NCBI GenBank assembly: GCA_001768565.1
Contig: MEOE01000032.1
Location: 1 to 64,000, forward strand
DNA length: 64,000 nucleotides
Direction of reading: 5' to 3'
From: Bacteroidetes bacterium GWF2_33_16
GTDB taxonomy: Bacteria > Bacteroidota > Bacteroidia > Bacteroidales > UBA12077
Positions 1 through 9,151 of the stretch are shown in pieces. The notes under the pieces are model-generated. The model saw only the letters and a list, made by a program, of their open reading frames with translations. It was not told the DNA's origin and did no database searches. The translations under genes were made by a program, and so were the position numbers. Position 1 is the first letter of the stretch, and each line of letters opens with the position of its first letter.

Positions 1-53
1 CAAAAGACTATAAGCTAAAATATAAATACGCTAAAAATAACAACATAAAAAAA

Positions 54-88
54 CCGTCTCAGATTATCTTTTGAGACGGCTTCTTTTT
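54..88 (+). terminator. Rho-independent terminator of an upstream gene
   Basis: An 8-bp stem, CCGTCTCA (54-61) with TGAGACGG (72-79), is followed by a T-rich run at 81-88. It probably ends a plus-strand transcript that begins before the window. A-rich sequence on the left side could let it work in both directions. Confidence 0.75.
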
Positions 89-219
89 GTTTTATGTTTT
101 TAATGAAAATTTAAAACAGTTAAAAATAATTATTGAGTATTTCTGTTAAATTGTTTTTATAAACAAGTAAATATTTTAAATTCGCAAGATTAATAAAATT
201 TAAACCTAATATATTTATT

Positions 220-1623
220 ATGACTGAAGCTATAAAACAAACTCTAAGAGACTCTAAAGCTGCTCGTTGGATTGCATTGGCTCTTATTTCATCAACAATG
301 TTTTTCGCATATTTCTTTGTTGATGTAGTTGCCCCACTCCAAAATTTAATGGAGACAGATTATCATTGGACTCCGGAAGTTTTTGGAATGTTGGGTGGTT
401 CTGAGTTTTTTCTAAACGTATTTGCATTATTTCTTATTCTATCAGGTGTTATTCTTGATAAAATGGGAATTCGCTTTACATTAATAACTGCCGGAATAAC
501 TATGGTTGTTGGTGCAGCTCTTAAATTCTATGCTTTAACACCGGGATTTGTTGGTACTGATTTTTCAAACTGGCTTAATTCTTTCTGGGTTAGTGTTCCT
601 TCTACTGCGAAATTAGCTTTTGTTGGATTTGCAATATTTGGTGTTGGTGTTGAAATGGCTGGTATAACAGTTTCTAAAACTATTGTTAAATGGTTTAAAG
701 GAAAAGAAATGGCTTTGGCTATGGGTTTGGAAATGGCAGTTGCACGTTTAGGCGTTTTTGCTGTTTTTCGTTTAACTCCTATTTTTGCTGAGAACGGAGG
801 TGCTTCAAATTCAGTATTCTGGGGTCTTGCTTTCTTGTGTATTGGCTTCCTAACTTTTTTCATTTATACCTTTATGGATGCCAAACTTGACAAGCAAATT
901 GGTGCAGATGGAAAGCTCATTACTCCTGAAGAAGAATTTAAAGTAAGCGATCTTAAGAAAATATTTACTAATCCTGGATTTCTTGCAATAGCCGGTTTGT
1001 GTGTGTTATTTTATTCCGCAGTATTCCCATTTCAGAAATTTGCTACTGATATGTTGGCATCAAAACTAAGCGTGGATATCAAAACTGCTGCAGCTTATTT
1101 CTCCTATTTCCCAATTGGGGCAATGGTTTTGACTCCTTTTATTGGTTTTTTCCTTGATAAAAAAGGTCTTGGTGCTACTATGATGTTATATGGTGCAATT
1201 CTTTTAACTATATCGCATTTAATCTTTGCATTAGTTCCTGCTGATATATTCAATGTTCCTATTGCTATTATAACTATTGTAATTCTTGGTACTGCATTTT
1301 CTTTAGTGCCTGCTTCAATGTGGCCATCGGTTCCAAAAATTGTTGATGAACGTTATCTTGGTTCTGCATATGGAAGTATTTTCTGGATACAAAATATTGG
1401 TTTAATGCTAGTTCCTGTACTTATTGGATGGTCAATTTCTGCCTCAAACCCTGGTGTTTCTGAACTTGTTGCAGCAAAAGTTGTTGGCGCTAAGTATGAT
1501 TATATGGTTCCTGAACTTATATTTGCCGGATTTGGTGTTCTTGCTATCGTATTAAGTATTGGACTTAAAATGGTAGATAAGAAAAAAGGATACGGATTAG
1601 ATATTCCAAATATTAAAGATTAA
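220..1623 (+). CDS. MFS transporter, MFSD1-like (first of tandem pair)
   Basis: This is a 467-residue inner-membrane protein with about 12 hydrophobic segments, the usual MFS size. The MFS loop motif appears as GVILDKMGIR between TM2 and TM3. The blocks FYSAVFPF, SLVPASMWP and AYGSIFWIQNIGL resemble what I recall of the MFSD1 branch, whose lysosomal member moves dipeptides; the substrate here is inference only. The next gene is a clear paralogue sharing VKWFKGK and these blocks. A terminator separates the two genes, so each may have its own transcript. The start is the ATG at 220. It could instead be an organic-anion or nitrate/nitrite-type MFS protein. Confidence 0.85.
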   Translation: MTEAIKQTLRDSKAARWIALALISSTMFFAYFFVDVVAPLQNLMETDYHWTPEVFGMLGGSEFFLNVFALFLILSGVILDKMGIRFTLITAGITMVVGAALKFYALTPGFVGTDFSNWLNSFWVSVPSTAKLAFVGFAIFGVGVEMAGITVSKTIVKWFKGKEMALAMGLEMAVARLGVFAVFRLTPIFAENGGASNSVFWGLAFLCIGFLTFFIYTFMDAKLDKQIGADGKLITPEEEFKVSDLKKIFTNPGFLAIAGLCVLFYSAVFPFQKFATDMLASKLSVDIKTAAAYFSYFPIGAMVLTPFIGFFLDKKGLGATMMLYGAILLTISHLIFALVPADIFNVPIAIITIVILGTAFSLVPASMWPSVPKIVDERYLGSAYGSIFWIQNIGLMLVPVLIGWSISASNPGVSELVAAKVVGAKYDYMVPELIFAGFGVLAIVLSIGLKMVDKKKGYGLDIPNIKD

Positions 1624-1641
1624 AATCTTTTGTTAATATTT

Positions 1642-1690
1642 ATAGGCTGTTCATCCTCATAGTTAAAGGGATAACAGCCTATTTTATTTT
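1642..1690 (+). terminator. Rho-independent terminator between the two MFS genes
   Basis: The inverted repeat ATAGGCTGTT (1642-1651) / AACAGCCTAT (1673-1682) has a 21-nt loop and is followed by a T-rich tract. It lies 18 bp after the first transporter's stop codon. Confidence 0.75.
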
Positions 1691-1720
1691 TATTTGTATT
1701 AATGAGGTTTAACATACATT

Positions 1721-3082
1721 ATGGAAAAACTAAAGAAAAGCATTATCGAATCACCCTATATGCGTTGGGGTATATTAATATTAGTAGGTTTAATCCTTTC
1801 TGTTAATTATTATTTTTACGATGCTTTTTCTACTTTAAAAGTATTGCTTAAACAAGAATTTAACTTTTCGAATACTCAATATGGGTTATTTGTAGCCTTC
1901 TATTCTATTCCAAATACTTTCCTGTTTATGGCAGTAATAGGTGGAATTATTCTCGATAAATTGGGTATTCGCCGAACTGGATTCATGTTTATATTCTTTA
2001 TGGCATTTGGTGCAGTGCTTACAGCCTATGGAGCATCAAAATATTATCAGGATGGCGGCCTTGGGCATCAATTTATGAGTTCATTTTTAGTAGGCTACTC
2101 ACCTGAACTTAAAATGATGCTTTTAGGGAGATTCTTTTTTGGATTAGGAGCCGAAACAAGCATTGTTGTAGTTAGTAAAATTCTGGTTAAATGGTTTAAA
2201 GGAAAAGACCTTGCTTTAGCATTTGGACTTAAAGTGGGCTTTGGTCGCTTAGGTACTTTTGCAGCATTAAATACATCACCCGTATTAGCTGGTAATGGCG
2301 AAGGATTAAATACAGCAATCTGGTTTGCAGCTATTTTAGTTTGTATTGGATTGCTTGCTTTTATGGTGTATATCCTATTCGATTTAAAAATTGATAGAAA
2401 AATTGAAAAAATAAGTCTTTTAACTGAAAAGGATAAGTTCAAAATGACCGATATAAGTGGATTGCTCACAAACCGATCTTATATTTTTATTGCATTGCTT
2501 TGTGTTACATTCTATTCGGCGGTTTTTCCGTTTGTAGCATTTGCTCCAGATTTTTTTGCAAATAAGTTTGGAATGACACCAATCCAAAGTGGACAAATTA
2601 CCTCCTTGCTGCCACTTGGAACCATGATTTTTACACCTCTTTTTGGATTTTTTATTGATCGTGTTGGTAAAAGTGCGAGTGTTATGATGTTTGGTTCATT
2701 TGTGCTGCTGATCGTTCATCTAAGTTTTGCGCTTACACATGTTTCTCCTTATGTTCCAATGGTTCTTCTTGGTGTTGCATTTTCATTGGTTCCCGCAGCA
2801 ATGTGGCCATCGATGGTAAAACTGGTTCCCGAAAAACAAATTGGTACTGCTTATGGATTAATGTATTCAATTCAAAATCTCGGTCTCTGGGGATTCCCCA
2901 TTTTGGCAGGATTTATTTTAGATGCCACAAACCCTGGCGATCCAGCTAAGTTGAATTATACCTATACAATTCTATTATTTGCTTTTCTGGGATTTCTTGG
3001 TGTGTTTTTTGGATTTCTCTTAAAATACAACGATAAAAAATATAACCTAGGAATAGATAAAGCCCTGAATAAATTAGAATAA
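1721..3082 (+). CDS. MFS transporter, MFSD1-like (second of tandem pair)
   Basis: This is a 453-residue protein with about 12 membrane segments, clearly homologous along its length to the preceding gene. Shared blocks include GGIILDKLGIRRTG (loop 2-3), LVKWFKGK, FYSAVFPFVAFAPDFF, SLVPAAMWPSM and GTAYGLMYSIQNLGL. The pair looks like an old tandem duplication, because the loops and N-termini have diverged. The substrate is unknown; a dipeptide or small organic solute is an inference from MFSD1-like blocks. It is convergent with purA and ends at a strong bidirectional terminator. Confidence 0.85.
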   Translation: MEKLKKSIIESPYMRWGILILVGLILSVNYYFYDAFSTLKVLLKQEFNFSNTQYGLFVAFYSIPNTFLFMAVIGGIILDKLGIRRTGFMFIFFMAFGAVLTAYGASKYYQDGGLGHQFMSSFLVGYSPELKMMLLGRFFFGLGAETSIVVVSKILVKWFKGKDLALAFGLKVGFGRLGTFAALNTSPVLAGNGEGLNTAIWFAAILVCIGLLAFMVYILFDLKIDRKIEKISLLTEKDKFKMTDISGLLTNRSYIFIALLCVTFYSAVFPFVAFAPDFFANKFGMTPIQSGQITSLLPLGTMIFTPLFGFFIDRVGKSASVMMFGSFVLLIVHLSFALTHVSPYVPMVLLGVAFSLVPAAMWPSMVKLVPEKQIGTAYGLMYSIQNLGLWGFPILAGFILDATNPGDPAKLNYTYTILLFAFLGFLGVFFGFLLKYNDKKYNLGIDKALNKLE

Positions 3083-3084
3083 TG

Positions 3085-3126
3085 AAAAACCCGATGAAAA
3101 GTTGAAGAACTTTTCATCGGGTTTTT
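3085..3126. terminator. Bidirectional terminator between MFS gene and purA
   Basis: A perfect 19-bp inverted repeat (3085-3103 and 3108-3126) surrounds a GAAG loop. It contains CCCGATGAAAAG and begins and ends in A5/T5 runs, so it can terminate both convergent genes. Confidence 0.9.
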
Positions 3127-3151
3127 ATTATCAGTTTTGCTTTTAGCTTTT

Positions 3152-4414
3152 TTAATTCAAAATAGTTTGTTCCCTATCTGGACCAACTGATATTATTGTG
3201 ATAGGCACTTTTACTTCCATTTCAATGTACTTTAAATACTCAATAAACTCTTTTGGTAGTTCACTAAAGTTCTTGCATTTTGTAATATCTTTTTCCCATC
3301 CTTTCATTTCCTTATAAACAGGTACGAGAGGTTCGTTTATTTCATAAGGCATATAATCAATAGGTTTGCCATTAAGCATATAATGAGTACAAACCTTAAT
3401 AGTTTTAAAATTCGAAAGTACATCGGCTTTAGTAACAATCAAATTTGATACGCCATTAATCATTACCGAATATTTAAGTGCCGGAATATCTAGCCAGCCA
3501 CATCGTCTCGGACGACCGGTAGTAGCTCCAAATTCGTGTCCTTGTTGTCGCATTTGTTCTCCAACTTCATCTTCTAACTCAGTAGGGAAGGGGCCACTTC
3601 CAACACGGGTGCAGTATGCTTTAAAAACACCAAATACTTTACCGATTTTAGTTGGAGCAATACCCAAGCCGGTACATGCTCCCGCGCAAATAGTATTTGA
3701 TGAAGTAACAAATGGGTATGATCCGAAATCGATATCAAGTAATGTTCCTTGTGCACCTTCAGCAAGAATTGTTTTACCTTGTAAAAGATAATTGTTTATC
3801 TCGTGCTCACTTTCGATTAGTTTAAATGCTTTTAATGTTTCAATACCATCGAACCAGCTAGCTTCATATTCTTCCAGATTATAGTCGTAATCGTATTGTT
3901 TAAGTATTTCTTTATGCTTATTTGTCAGATTAGTATATTTCTCTTTAAAACTGGGACTAGTTGTATCTCCTACACGAATTCCATTACGTCCTGTTTTGTC
4001 CATATAGGTAGGTCCGATACCCTTTAATGTTGATCCGATTTTTGTTTTTCCTTTCGATGCCTCAGAAGCTGCATCCAAAATACGGTGCGATGGAAGAATT
4101 AAATGAGCTCGTTTCGATATAAAAAGGTTCTTTTTAATATTTACTCCCATATTTTCCAACGCAACGATCTCTTTTTTAAATATTACAGGATCAATAACAA
4201 CTCCATTACCTATAATATTAATAGACTCGGGTCTGAATACTCCAGATGGAATAGTATGTAAAACGTGTTTTATATTATTAAATTCTAATGTGTGACCTGC
4301 ATTTGGTCCACCCTGGAATCGGCATATAACATTATAATCTGGAGCCAACACATCTACAATTTTTCCTTTACCTTCGTCACCCCACTGAAGTCCAAGCAAT
4401 ATGTCTAATTTCAT
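3152..4414 (-). CDS. purA: Adenylosuccinate synthase
   Basis: The enzyme joins IMP and aspartate using GTP to give adenylosuccinate, the first committed step of AMP synthesis in the cytosol. Its 420 residues match the family length. The GTP-binding/catalytic loop is WGDEGKGK (residues 11-18, with Asp13). GGPNAGHT places catalytic His41, and the GTTTGRPRRCGWLD block follows in the C-terminal half. It lies downstream of relA and a Fur-family gene on the same strand, but the hairpin at 4471-4496 suggests partly separate transcription. Start is ATG at 4414. Confidence 0.97.
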   Translation of the reverse strand: MKLDILLGLQWGDEGKGKIVDVLAPDYNVICRFQGGPNAGHTLEFNNIKHVLHTIPSGVFRPESINIIGNGVVIDPVIFKKEIVALENMGVNIKKNLFISKRAHLILPSHRILDAASEASKGKTKIGSTLKGIGPTYMDKTGRNGIRVGDTTSPSFKEKYTNLTNKHKEILKQYDYDYNLEEYEASWFDGIETLKAFKLIESEHEINNYLLQGKTILAEGAQGTLLDIDFGSYPFVTSSNTICAGACTGLGIAPTKIGKVFGVFKAYCTRVGSGPFPTELEDEVGEQMRQQGHEFGATTGRPRRCGWLDIPALKYSVMINGVSNLIVTKADVLSNFKTIKVCTHYMLNGKPIDYMPYEINEPLVPVYKEMKGWEKDITKCKNFSELPKEFIEYLKYIEMEVKVPITIISVGPDREQTILN

Positions 4415-4465
4415 TTTAATATAGGTTTAAAATTGATTTGCAATTTACAAAACAAAAGCTTAAAA

Positions 4466-4496
4466 TTAAAAAATCCCAGTCGATTGACAGGGATTT
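4466..4496 (-). terminator. Rho-independent terminator after the Fur-family gene
   Basis: On the minus strand, AAATCCC (4471-4477) pairs with GGGATTT (4490-4496). An inner GTC/GAC pairing brackets a GATT loop, and an A-run (T-run on the transcript) lies at 4468-4473. It sits 24 bp after the Fur-family stop and before purA. Confidence 0.7.
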
Positions 4497-4520
4497 AATC
4501 TAAATATTTTTAAATAGTTT

Positions 4521-4988
4521 TCAACTATTGTCAACATGCTTCTTGGCACTACATTCGCTGCATGTACCATAAAAATACAATGAATGATAATTAATATTGA
4601 AATTTAACATTTGTGATGCTGTTTGTTGAATATCAAGAATTCGTGGGTCGCAAAATTCAAGCACTTTTCCACATTCCTGACATATTAAATGATCATGTTG
4701 TTTGCAATTATGTGCTTTTTCAAACTGGGCAATGTTTTTGCCAAACTGATGTTTAATAACTAGATTACTTTCAAGCAGTAAATCGATTGTATTGTAGAGA
4801 GTCGCCCTGCTTACTCTGTAGTTTTTATTTTTCATTGAGATGTATAACGACTCAATATCGAAATGATTCTCGCGTGAATAAATTTCTTCGAGTATGGCAT
4901 ATCGCTCAGGTGTTTTGCGATGACCACGTCGTTCGAGATATTCTGTGAAAATCTTTTTAACTGTTTCTTTTGTTTCAGTACAAAGCAT
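4521..4988 (-). CDS. Fur-family transcriptional regulator
   Basis: This is a 155-residue metal-responsive repressor (Fur/PerR/Zur family). The N-terminal winged helix includes [17 protein letters not shown] and [16 protein letters not shown]. The C-terminal half has the HDH metal-site segment and two CxxC pairs (CQEC and CSEC) expected to hold a structural zinc. Which metal or peroxide it senses cannot be told. The reading frame can be extended to a TTG at 4994, but the ATG at 4988 is preferred. It lies 71 bp after relA and ahead of purA, a gene order I recall as common in Bacteroidota. Confidence 0.92.
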   Translation of the reverse strand: MLCTETKETVKKIFTEYLERRGHRKTPERYAILEEIYSRENHFDIESLYISMKNKNYRVSRATLYNTIDLLLESNLVIKHQFGKNIAQFEKAHNCKQHDHLICQECGKVLEFCDPRILDIQQTASQMLNFNINYHSLYFYGTCSECSAKKHVDNS

Positions 4989-5059
4989 ATACAATCAATA
5001 AATGTAATCGTATAAAAATAGAAATAAATTTCGTTATTTAGAATTATTTTAAAGAAAAA

Positions 5060-7303
5060 TTAATTAGTGATATCTTCCACGCGCTTAACTGATTCAACTC
5101 CCTTAATTTTACTCATATTCAAGATAAGATTGTTTAGGTCGGCAACACTGTAAACATATAAATCAAGACTTCCTTCGAAGATGCCATCATGTGTTTCAAT
5201 GTAGATTTTACGAATATTCACATTGAGCTCATCAGAAATTACTGCTGTAATATCGGCAGCAATTCCAACTCTGTCGATGCCATTCAGGCTCAATTTTGCA
5301 AGAAAAGATAGCATTTTTTGGGAGGTCCACTTTACTGGTACAATGCAATTTCCTTCGCTCGACATAATTTTTATGGCGTTTGGACATTTGGATTTATGAA
5401 TAACAATAAAGTCGTTATTTGGATTTTTATATCCAAGTACATCATCTCCGGGAATAGGATTACAACATTTCGCGATTTTATAGGAAATGTTCATGTCGTC
5501 GCGAATAACCAGGGTGTCGGTTGTTGTTTCTTTAGGTGCAGGTGCTTTTTTCTCTTTTGAGGATCCTGATTTTAGTATTTGTAAGCCCCAGTAACGAACA
5601 AACTTGCTTTTTGTATTTTTCTTTAGTATTTTAACTAAATCATCGAGTTGAATAATGCCGCTTCCTATCTTACTGTATAATTCATCCTTTGATAATACAT
5701 CATATTCGGGTAGTATTTTTCGGAAAACTCTTGAGCTTGGCTGAATATTAAGTTCTTTGAGTTTGGTTTCGAGTATTTCCTTGCCTTTTTCAATTCGGTT
5801 CTTTGTTTCTGCTTTTATGGCATTTGTAATGCCAAGTTTAGCTTTTGCTGTTTTAACATTTTCTAGCCATTCTTTTTGTATTCGTTGTTTACTCGATGTT
5901 ATAATTTCAACTTGATCACCACTTAGTAAAATATGGTTTAATGGAACGAGTTTGTGGTTTACCTTAGCCCCTATAGCCTTATTGCCAATTTCGCTGTGTA
6001 TCTCATAAGCAAAATCGAGTGTTGTAGAGTTTTTTGGCAGGGTAATCAAATCTCCTTTGGGAGTAAAAATCATAATTTCTGAGGCGAACAGGTTCATTTT
6101 GAATTCATCCAGAAATTCGAGAGCATTTGAATTTGGATTCTCGAGCATTTCTCTGATTTTCTTTATCCACTTATCTAGTTCACCCTCGCTGTTTTTTTCT
6201 CCTTTATATTTCCAATGTGCAGCATAACCACGCTCGGCAATCTCATCCATACGGCGAGAACGAATCTGAACCTCAACCCATTTACCATTCGGACCCATAA
6301 CTGTTGTATGTAAGGCTTCGTATCCATTTGCCTTTGGTGAGCTAATCCAGTCGCGTATTCTATCGGGTTTTGGAGTGTAAATATCTGTAATTAATGAATA
6401 AATTTGCCAGCATTGGGTTTTTTCCATTTCTCTGTTTAGAGAATCAAAAACAATTCGTATAGCCATTAAGTCATAAACTTCTTCGAAAGGAATATTTTTA
6501 GTCTGCATCTTTGTCCAGATACTGAAAATTGATTTTGGCCTGCCGTTAATATCAAAATTTATATTATTCTTTTCGAGTTTTTCAATTATTGGTAACGAGA
6601 ATCGATTAATCTCCTGTTGACGTTTTTTCTCGTTATCTTTTATTTTATTGGCAATTTCCTGAAAAATCTTTGGATGTCGGTATTTTAAACTTAAATCTTC
6701 GAGTTCTGTTTTTATTGCATATAATCCTAGTCTGTGAGCAAGAGGGGCATATAAATAGATTGTTTCGCCTGCAATTTTCATTTGCTTGTTGGGAGGCATT
6801 GCATCGAGTGTTCGCATATTGTGCAATCGATCAGCTAACTTTATCAGAATTACACGAACATCGTCTGAAAGTGTCATCAGCATTTTTCTGAAATTCTCGG
6901 CTTGCAATGACGATTGCTGATCGAACATCCCCGAAATCTTTGTTAGTCCATCGATTATCGATGCTACTTTATCACCAAACATATGGCGGATATCTTCAAG
7001 AGTATAATCTGTATCTTCGACTACATCGTGCAAGAGTGCACAAACTATACCAATAGTTCCCAATCCGATTTCTGCCGTAACTATTTTGGCTACAGCAATA
7101 GGATGTAAAATATAAGGTTCTCCTGATTTTCTGCGTGTTCCTCTATGCGATTCGTGTGCTAGGTTAAAAGCTTTACGTATTAATACCTCATCTCCGGGCT
7201 TTACATGTTTCGATGTATTTGCCATAAGATCTTCAAAAAGGCTAAAAATAAACTCTTCTTCCTTTTTTAACTCTAATTCAGTTTGAGGTATAATAGGTTT
7301 CAT
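5060..7303 (-). CDS. Bifunctional (p)ppGpp synthetase/hydrolase, RelA/SpoT family
   Basis: This long RSH protein (747 residues) makes and degrades the alarmone (p)ppGpp. The N-terminal HD hydrolase keeps His53, His67, His92-Asp93 (LHDVVEDTD) and LADRLHNMRTL, so hydrolysis is probably intact. The synthetase domain has RIRD at 315-318, the counterpart of the RxKD motif in bifunctional enzymes, then NGYEALHT. TGS (about 395-455) and C-terminal ACT (about 675-747) domains follow. As it is the only RSH here and carries an intact HD site, it is best called a SpoT-like bifunctional enzyme. It starts 50 bp after the CHU_C gene; a TAAATTTG box at 7328-7321 could give it its own promoter. Confidence 0.95.
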   Translation of the reverse strand: MKPIIPQTELELKKEEEFIFSLFEDLMANTSKHVKPGDEVLIRKAFNLAHESHRGTRRKSGEPYILHPIAVAKIVTAEIGLGTIGIVCALLHDVVEDTDYTLEDIRHMFGDKVASIIDGLTKISGMFDQQSSLQAENFRKMLMTLSDDVRVILIKLADRLHNMRTLDAMPPNKQMKIAGETIYLYAPLAHRLGLYAIKTELEDLSLKYRHPKIFQEIANKIKDNEKKRQQEINRFSLPIIEKLEKNNINFDINGRPKSIFSIWTKMQTKNIPFEEVYDLMAIRIVFDSLNREMEKTQCWQIYSLITDIYTPKPDRIRDWISSPKANGYEALHTTVMGPNGKWVEVQIRSRRMDEIAERGYAAHWKYKGEKNSEGELDKWIKKIREMLENPNSNALEFLDEFKMNLFASEIMIFTPKGDLITLPKNSTTLDFAYEIHSEIGNKAIGAKVNHKLVPLNHILLSGDQVEIITSSKQRIQKEWLENVKTAKAKLGITNAIKAETKNRIEKGKEILETKLKELNIQPSSRVFRKILPEYDVLSKDELYSKIGSGIIQLDDLVKILKKNTKSKFVRYWGLQILKSGSSKEKKAPAPKETTTDTLVIRDDMNISYKIAKCCNPIPGDDVLGYKNPNNDFIVIHKSKCPNAIKIMSSEGNCIVPVKWTSQKMLSFLAKLSLNGIDRVGIAADITAVISDELNVNIRKIYIETHDGIFEGSLDLYVYSVADLNNLILNMSKIKGVESVKRVEDITN

Positions 7304-7320
7304 CTGTAAAAAATAAACTA

Positions 7321-7328
7321 CAAATTTA
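7321..7328 (-). promoter_or_regulatory. Possible -7 box for relA/spoT
   Basis: On the minus strand this reads TAAATTTG, matching the Bacteroidota -7 consensus TAnnTTTG. It is 17 bp before the ATG in the 50-bp gap upstream of the RSH gene. No clear -33 TTTG is seen, so support is weak. Confidence 0.3.
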
Positions 7329-7353
7329 ATGAAAGTAAACGAATGTATACTTA

Positions 7354-8859
7354 TTACGGATAGATAACAGTAATGTTTCCTCTTTTTTCGATGGTTTGGT
7401 TATTTTCAGTAACTATTTTCAAATAATAAATATATGCCCCGGATGGAACTGGGTTTCCGTTTAATGACCGGCCATCCCAAAATTTTTGCGGATCTGTTGA
7501 TTCGAATACTACATTTGACCAGCGATTATAAATAAGTAAGGTATAACTATTGGGTAAAAAAGTAAACTCGGGCTTAAAAGTATCGTTTTTGCTGTCTCCA
7601 TTGGGTGTAAATGCATCAGCAATAAATACTTTAGGTTCAATTGCAGCACAATCAATATTTGAGTTGTTAGGCAAATATTGACCAGGAGTTTCCCATCCAA
7701 TTATGAAATAGCAAATTGTACCCCCAGCATTTGTACCTGACAGATTTTCAATATTATCGGAGTAAGTTAATTCATTAGGAAGCGTTGCTATTTCCAAAGG
7801 ATTTTGTCCCTTAACTAACCTGTATATTTTATAATAACAAAAGGCTGATGAACTTTCGTTAAATGCATTCCAGGTAAGGGTGTTTATTTTATCTTCGTTT
7901 TTCGCTTTTAACAGAATTGTATTTATTGTATCTGATTCTTTTACAGGTGTATTGCAATTATTTAAGGCAGCCAATTTATAGTAATATATTTTTTTCTCAG
8001 TATTCGCATCAAGGTCGTTCATCGCAATTGTTTTCTGAGTTGATTGAAAAGACTGTATTGTATCAAATGGACCGGAGATACTTGTTGAGCGAAGTAAATT
8101 GTATTTGGTAAGCTCTGAATTTGGATCAACTATGAATTCAAGCTGCACAACATCGCCACTAACCGATGCCTTTTGTGCTTTAATATAGCCTGGTGGTTGC
8201 GACATCTCAGAATAAAAAGAAACTGTATTCGACGTTGACTTTGAATCGGGAGCATGCTCAGGTATGGCCGCTATATAAAAAGTGTAATTGGTATTAGGGT
8301 TTACCTTATAAGCAAAGTTTCTTTCTTTGGTTGAATCAACAAAATTAAAATTTCCGGAATTTTCCTTAGTCCAGATTTCGTAATTTGAGAAATTAACAAT
8401 TTCAGTTTGGGGAAAATTTGTATGACTATTGGTCCAATTTAAATTGATTGTTGCTGAACAACTGTCATAAATGTAACTTAAGATATTTGTTGGAAAACCA
8501 TGAGACATTATAGAATTTTGATTATTACTATCAATTGTTTTAAGTTTATATAACATAGGATAATTGCTGTTTGCACCATATTCAATAAAGAAGGTTTTAG
8601 AGGTATCTGTTTCTGTATGTATTACCAAATACTCAGGATATTTTGGATCTGTTGAAACAAGTTTTTTTATCTGAATGTCTCCTAAGTCTGTTAATTCCCA
8701 CTTAATTAAAATATCGTTTGTTCCAGGTATAATACTTAATTCTTTAAAGAGAGGAGGTTTAAGAGTATCTGTATTAACCACCTGACAGTAGGTATAATGG
8801 CTAAATAAACTGTAAATCAATGTTGCAATAACAAGGGAAATAATTCTATTTGAATTCAT
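7354..8859 (-). CDS. Secreted protein with gliding-motility/CHU_C C-terminal domain
   Basis: This 501-residue exported protein has a signal peptide (start MNSNRIISLVIATLIYSLF). The middle has two or more fibronectin-III-like segments. Residues about 411-501 form a CHU_C / gliding-motility-associated C-terminal domain, with FTPNGDSKNDTF, IYNRWSNVVF and WDG...VPSGAYIYYLK. Such domains are typical of Bacteroidota cell-surface proteins exported by type IX secretion; surface location is therefore an inference. The frame runs back to 8919, but the ATG at 8859 directly precedes the signal peptide. Its binding target is unknown. It lies 50 bp upstream of relA/spoT on the same strand, probably by chance. 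Confidence 0.88.
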   Translation of the reverse strand: MNSNRIISLVIATLIYSLFSHYTYCQVVNTDTLKPPLFKELSIIPGTNDILIKWELTDLGDIQIKKLVSTDPKYPEYLVIHTETDTSKTFFIEYGANSNYPMLYKLKTIDSNNQNSIMSHGFPTNILSYIYDSCSATINLNWTNSHTNFPQTEIVNFSNYEIWTKENSGNFNFVDSTKERNFAYKVNPNTNYTFYIAAIPEHAPDSKSTSNTVSFYSEMSQPPGYIKAQKASVSGDVVQLEFIVDPNSELTKYNLLRSTSISGPFDTIQSFQSTQKTIAMNDLDANTEKKIYYYKLAALNNCNTPVKESDTINTILLKAKNEDKINTLTWNAFNESSSAFCYYKIYRLVKGQNPLEIATLPNELTYSDNIENLSGTNAGGTICYFIIGWETPGQYLPNNSNIDCAAIEPKVFIADAFTPNGDSKNDTFKPEFTFLPNSYTLLIYNRWSNVVFESTDPQKFWDGRSLNGNPVPSGAYIYYLKIVTENNQTIEKRGNITVIYP

Positions 8860-8878
8860 ATGAATCTCTAAATATTTA

Positions 8879-8886
8879 CAAATATA
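8879..8886 (-). promoter_or_regulatory. Possible -7 box for the CHU_C-domain gene
   Basis: On the minus strand this is TATATTTG, an exact TAnnTTTG match 19 bp ahead of the preferred ATG at 8859. It supports that start over the one at 8919, which would lie upstream of the promoter. No good -33 TTTG is seen. Confidence 0.4.
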
Positions 8887-8941
8887 ACAAAACCATTTGT
8901 TTTGAATAAATCCCTGCACATGAGTTTTAAACTATATACTA

Positions 8942-9036
8942 AACGACAGTATTGAAGTTATTATTTTAATCTTTGGAGCTTTGTTTTAATCAATTAAAAC
9001 AATAATTGGAGTGCTAATAATATACTGTCGGCGTTT
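8942..9036. repeat. Nested imperfect palindrome in the divergent intergenic gap
   Basis: The 292-bp gap 8860-9151 holds nested inverted repeats. The outer arms are CGACAGTAT (8944-8952) and ATACTGTCG (9022-9030), extended by AAA/TTT with a small bulge. TATTATT pairs with AATAATA next, and the core is TTGTTTTAAT (8981-8990) / ATTAAAACAA (8993-9002). The whole could fold into one long hairpin of about 95 nt. It lies between divergent genes, so it is not a simple terminator. It may be a small non-autonomous element or a regulatory structure. Confidence 0.55.
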
Positions 9037-9040
9037 TGAA

Positions 9041-9069
9041 TTTGTCTGTAAATCAGTATTTTATATTTG
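9041..9069 (+). promoter_or_regulatory. Bacteroidota-type sigma-A promoter for the 9152 gene
   Basis: TTTG (9041-9044) and TATATTTG (9062-9069) are separated by 17 bp, matching the -33 TTTG / -7 TAnnTTTG pattern. Transcription would start near 9076, about 75 nt before the ATG at 9152. Confidence 0.55.
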
Positions 9070-9151
9070 ACAAACATGGGTTAAACCTTGATAATTATAT
9101 ATAATTCAACTTTTTTTCTTACCTTAACCTGCATTTTAATTCATAAAAATC

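Noticed and set aside
528-863. Antisense open frames inside the MFS genes (also 2095-2469)
   Set aside because: They lie fully inside strong coding regions on the other strand, with biased Lys/Pro/Ala composition typical of reverse-frame shadows.
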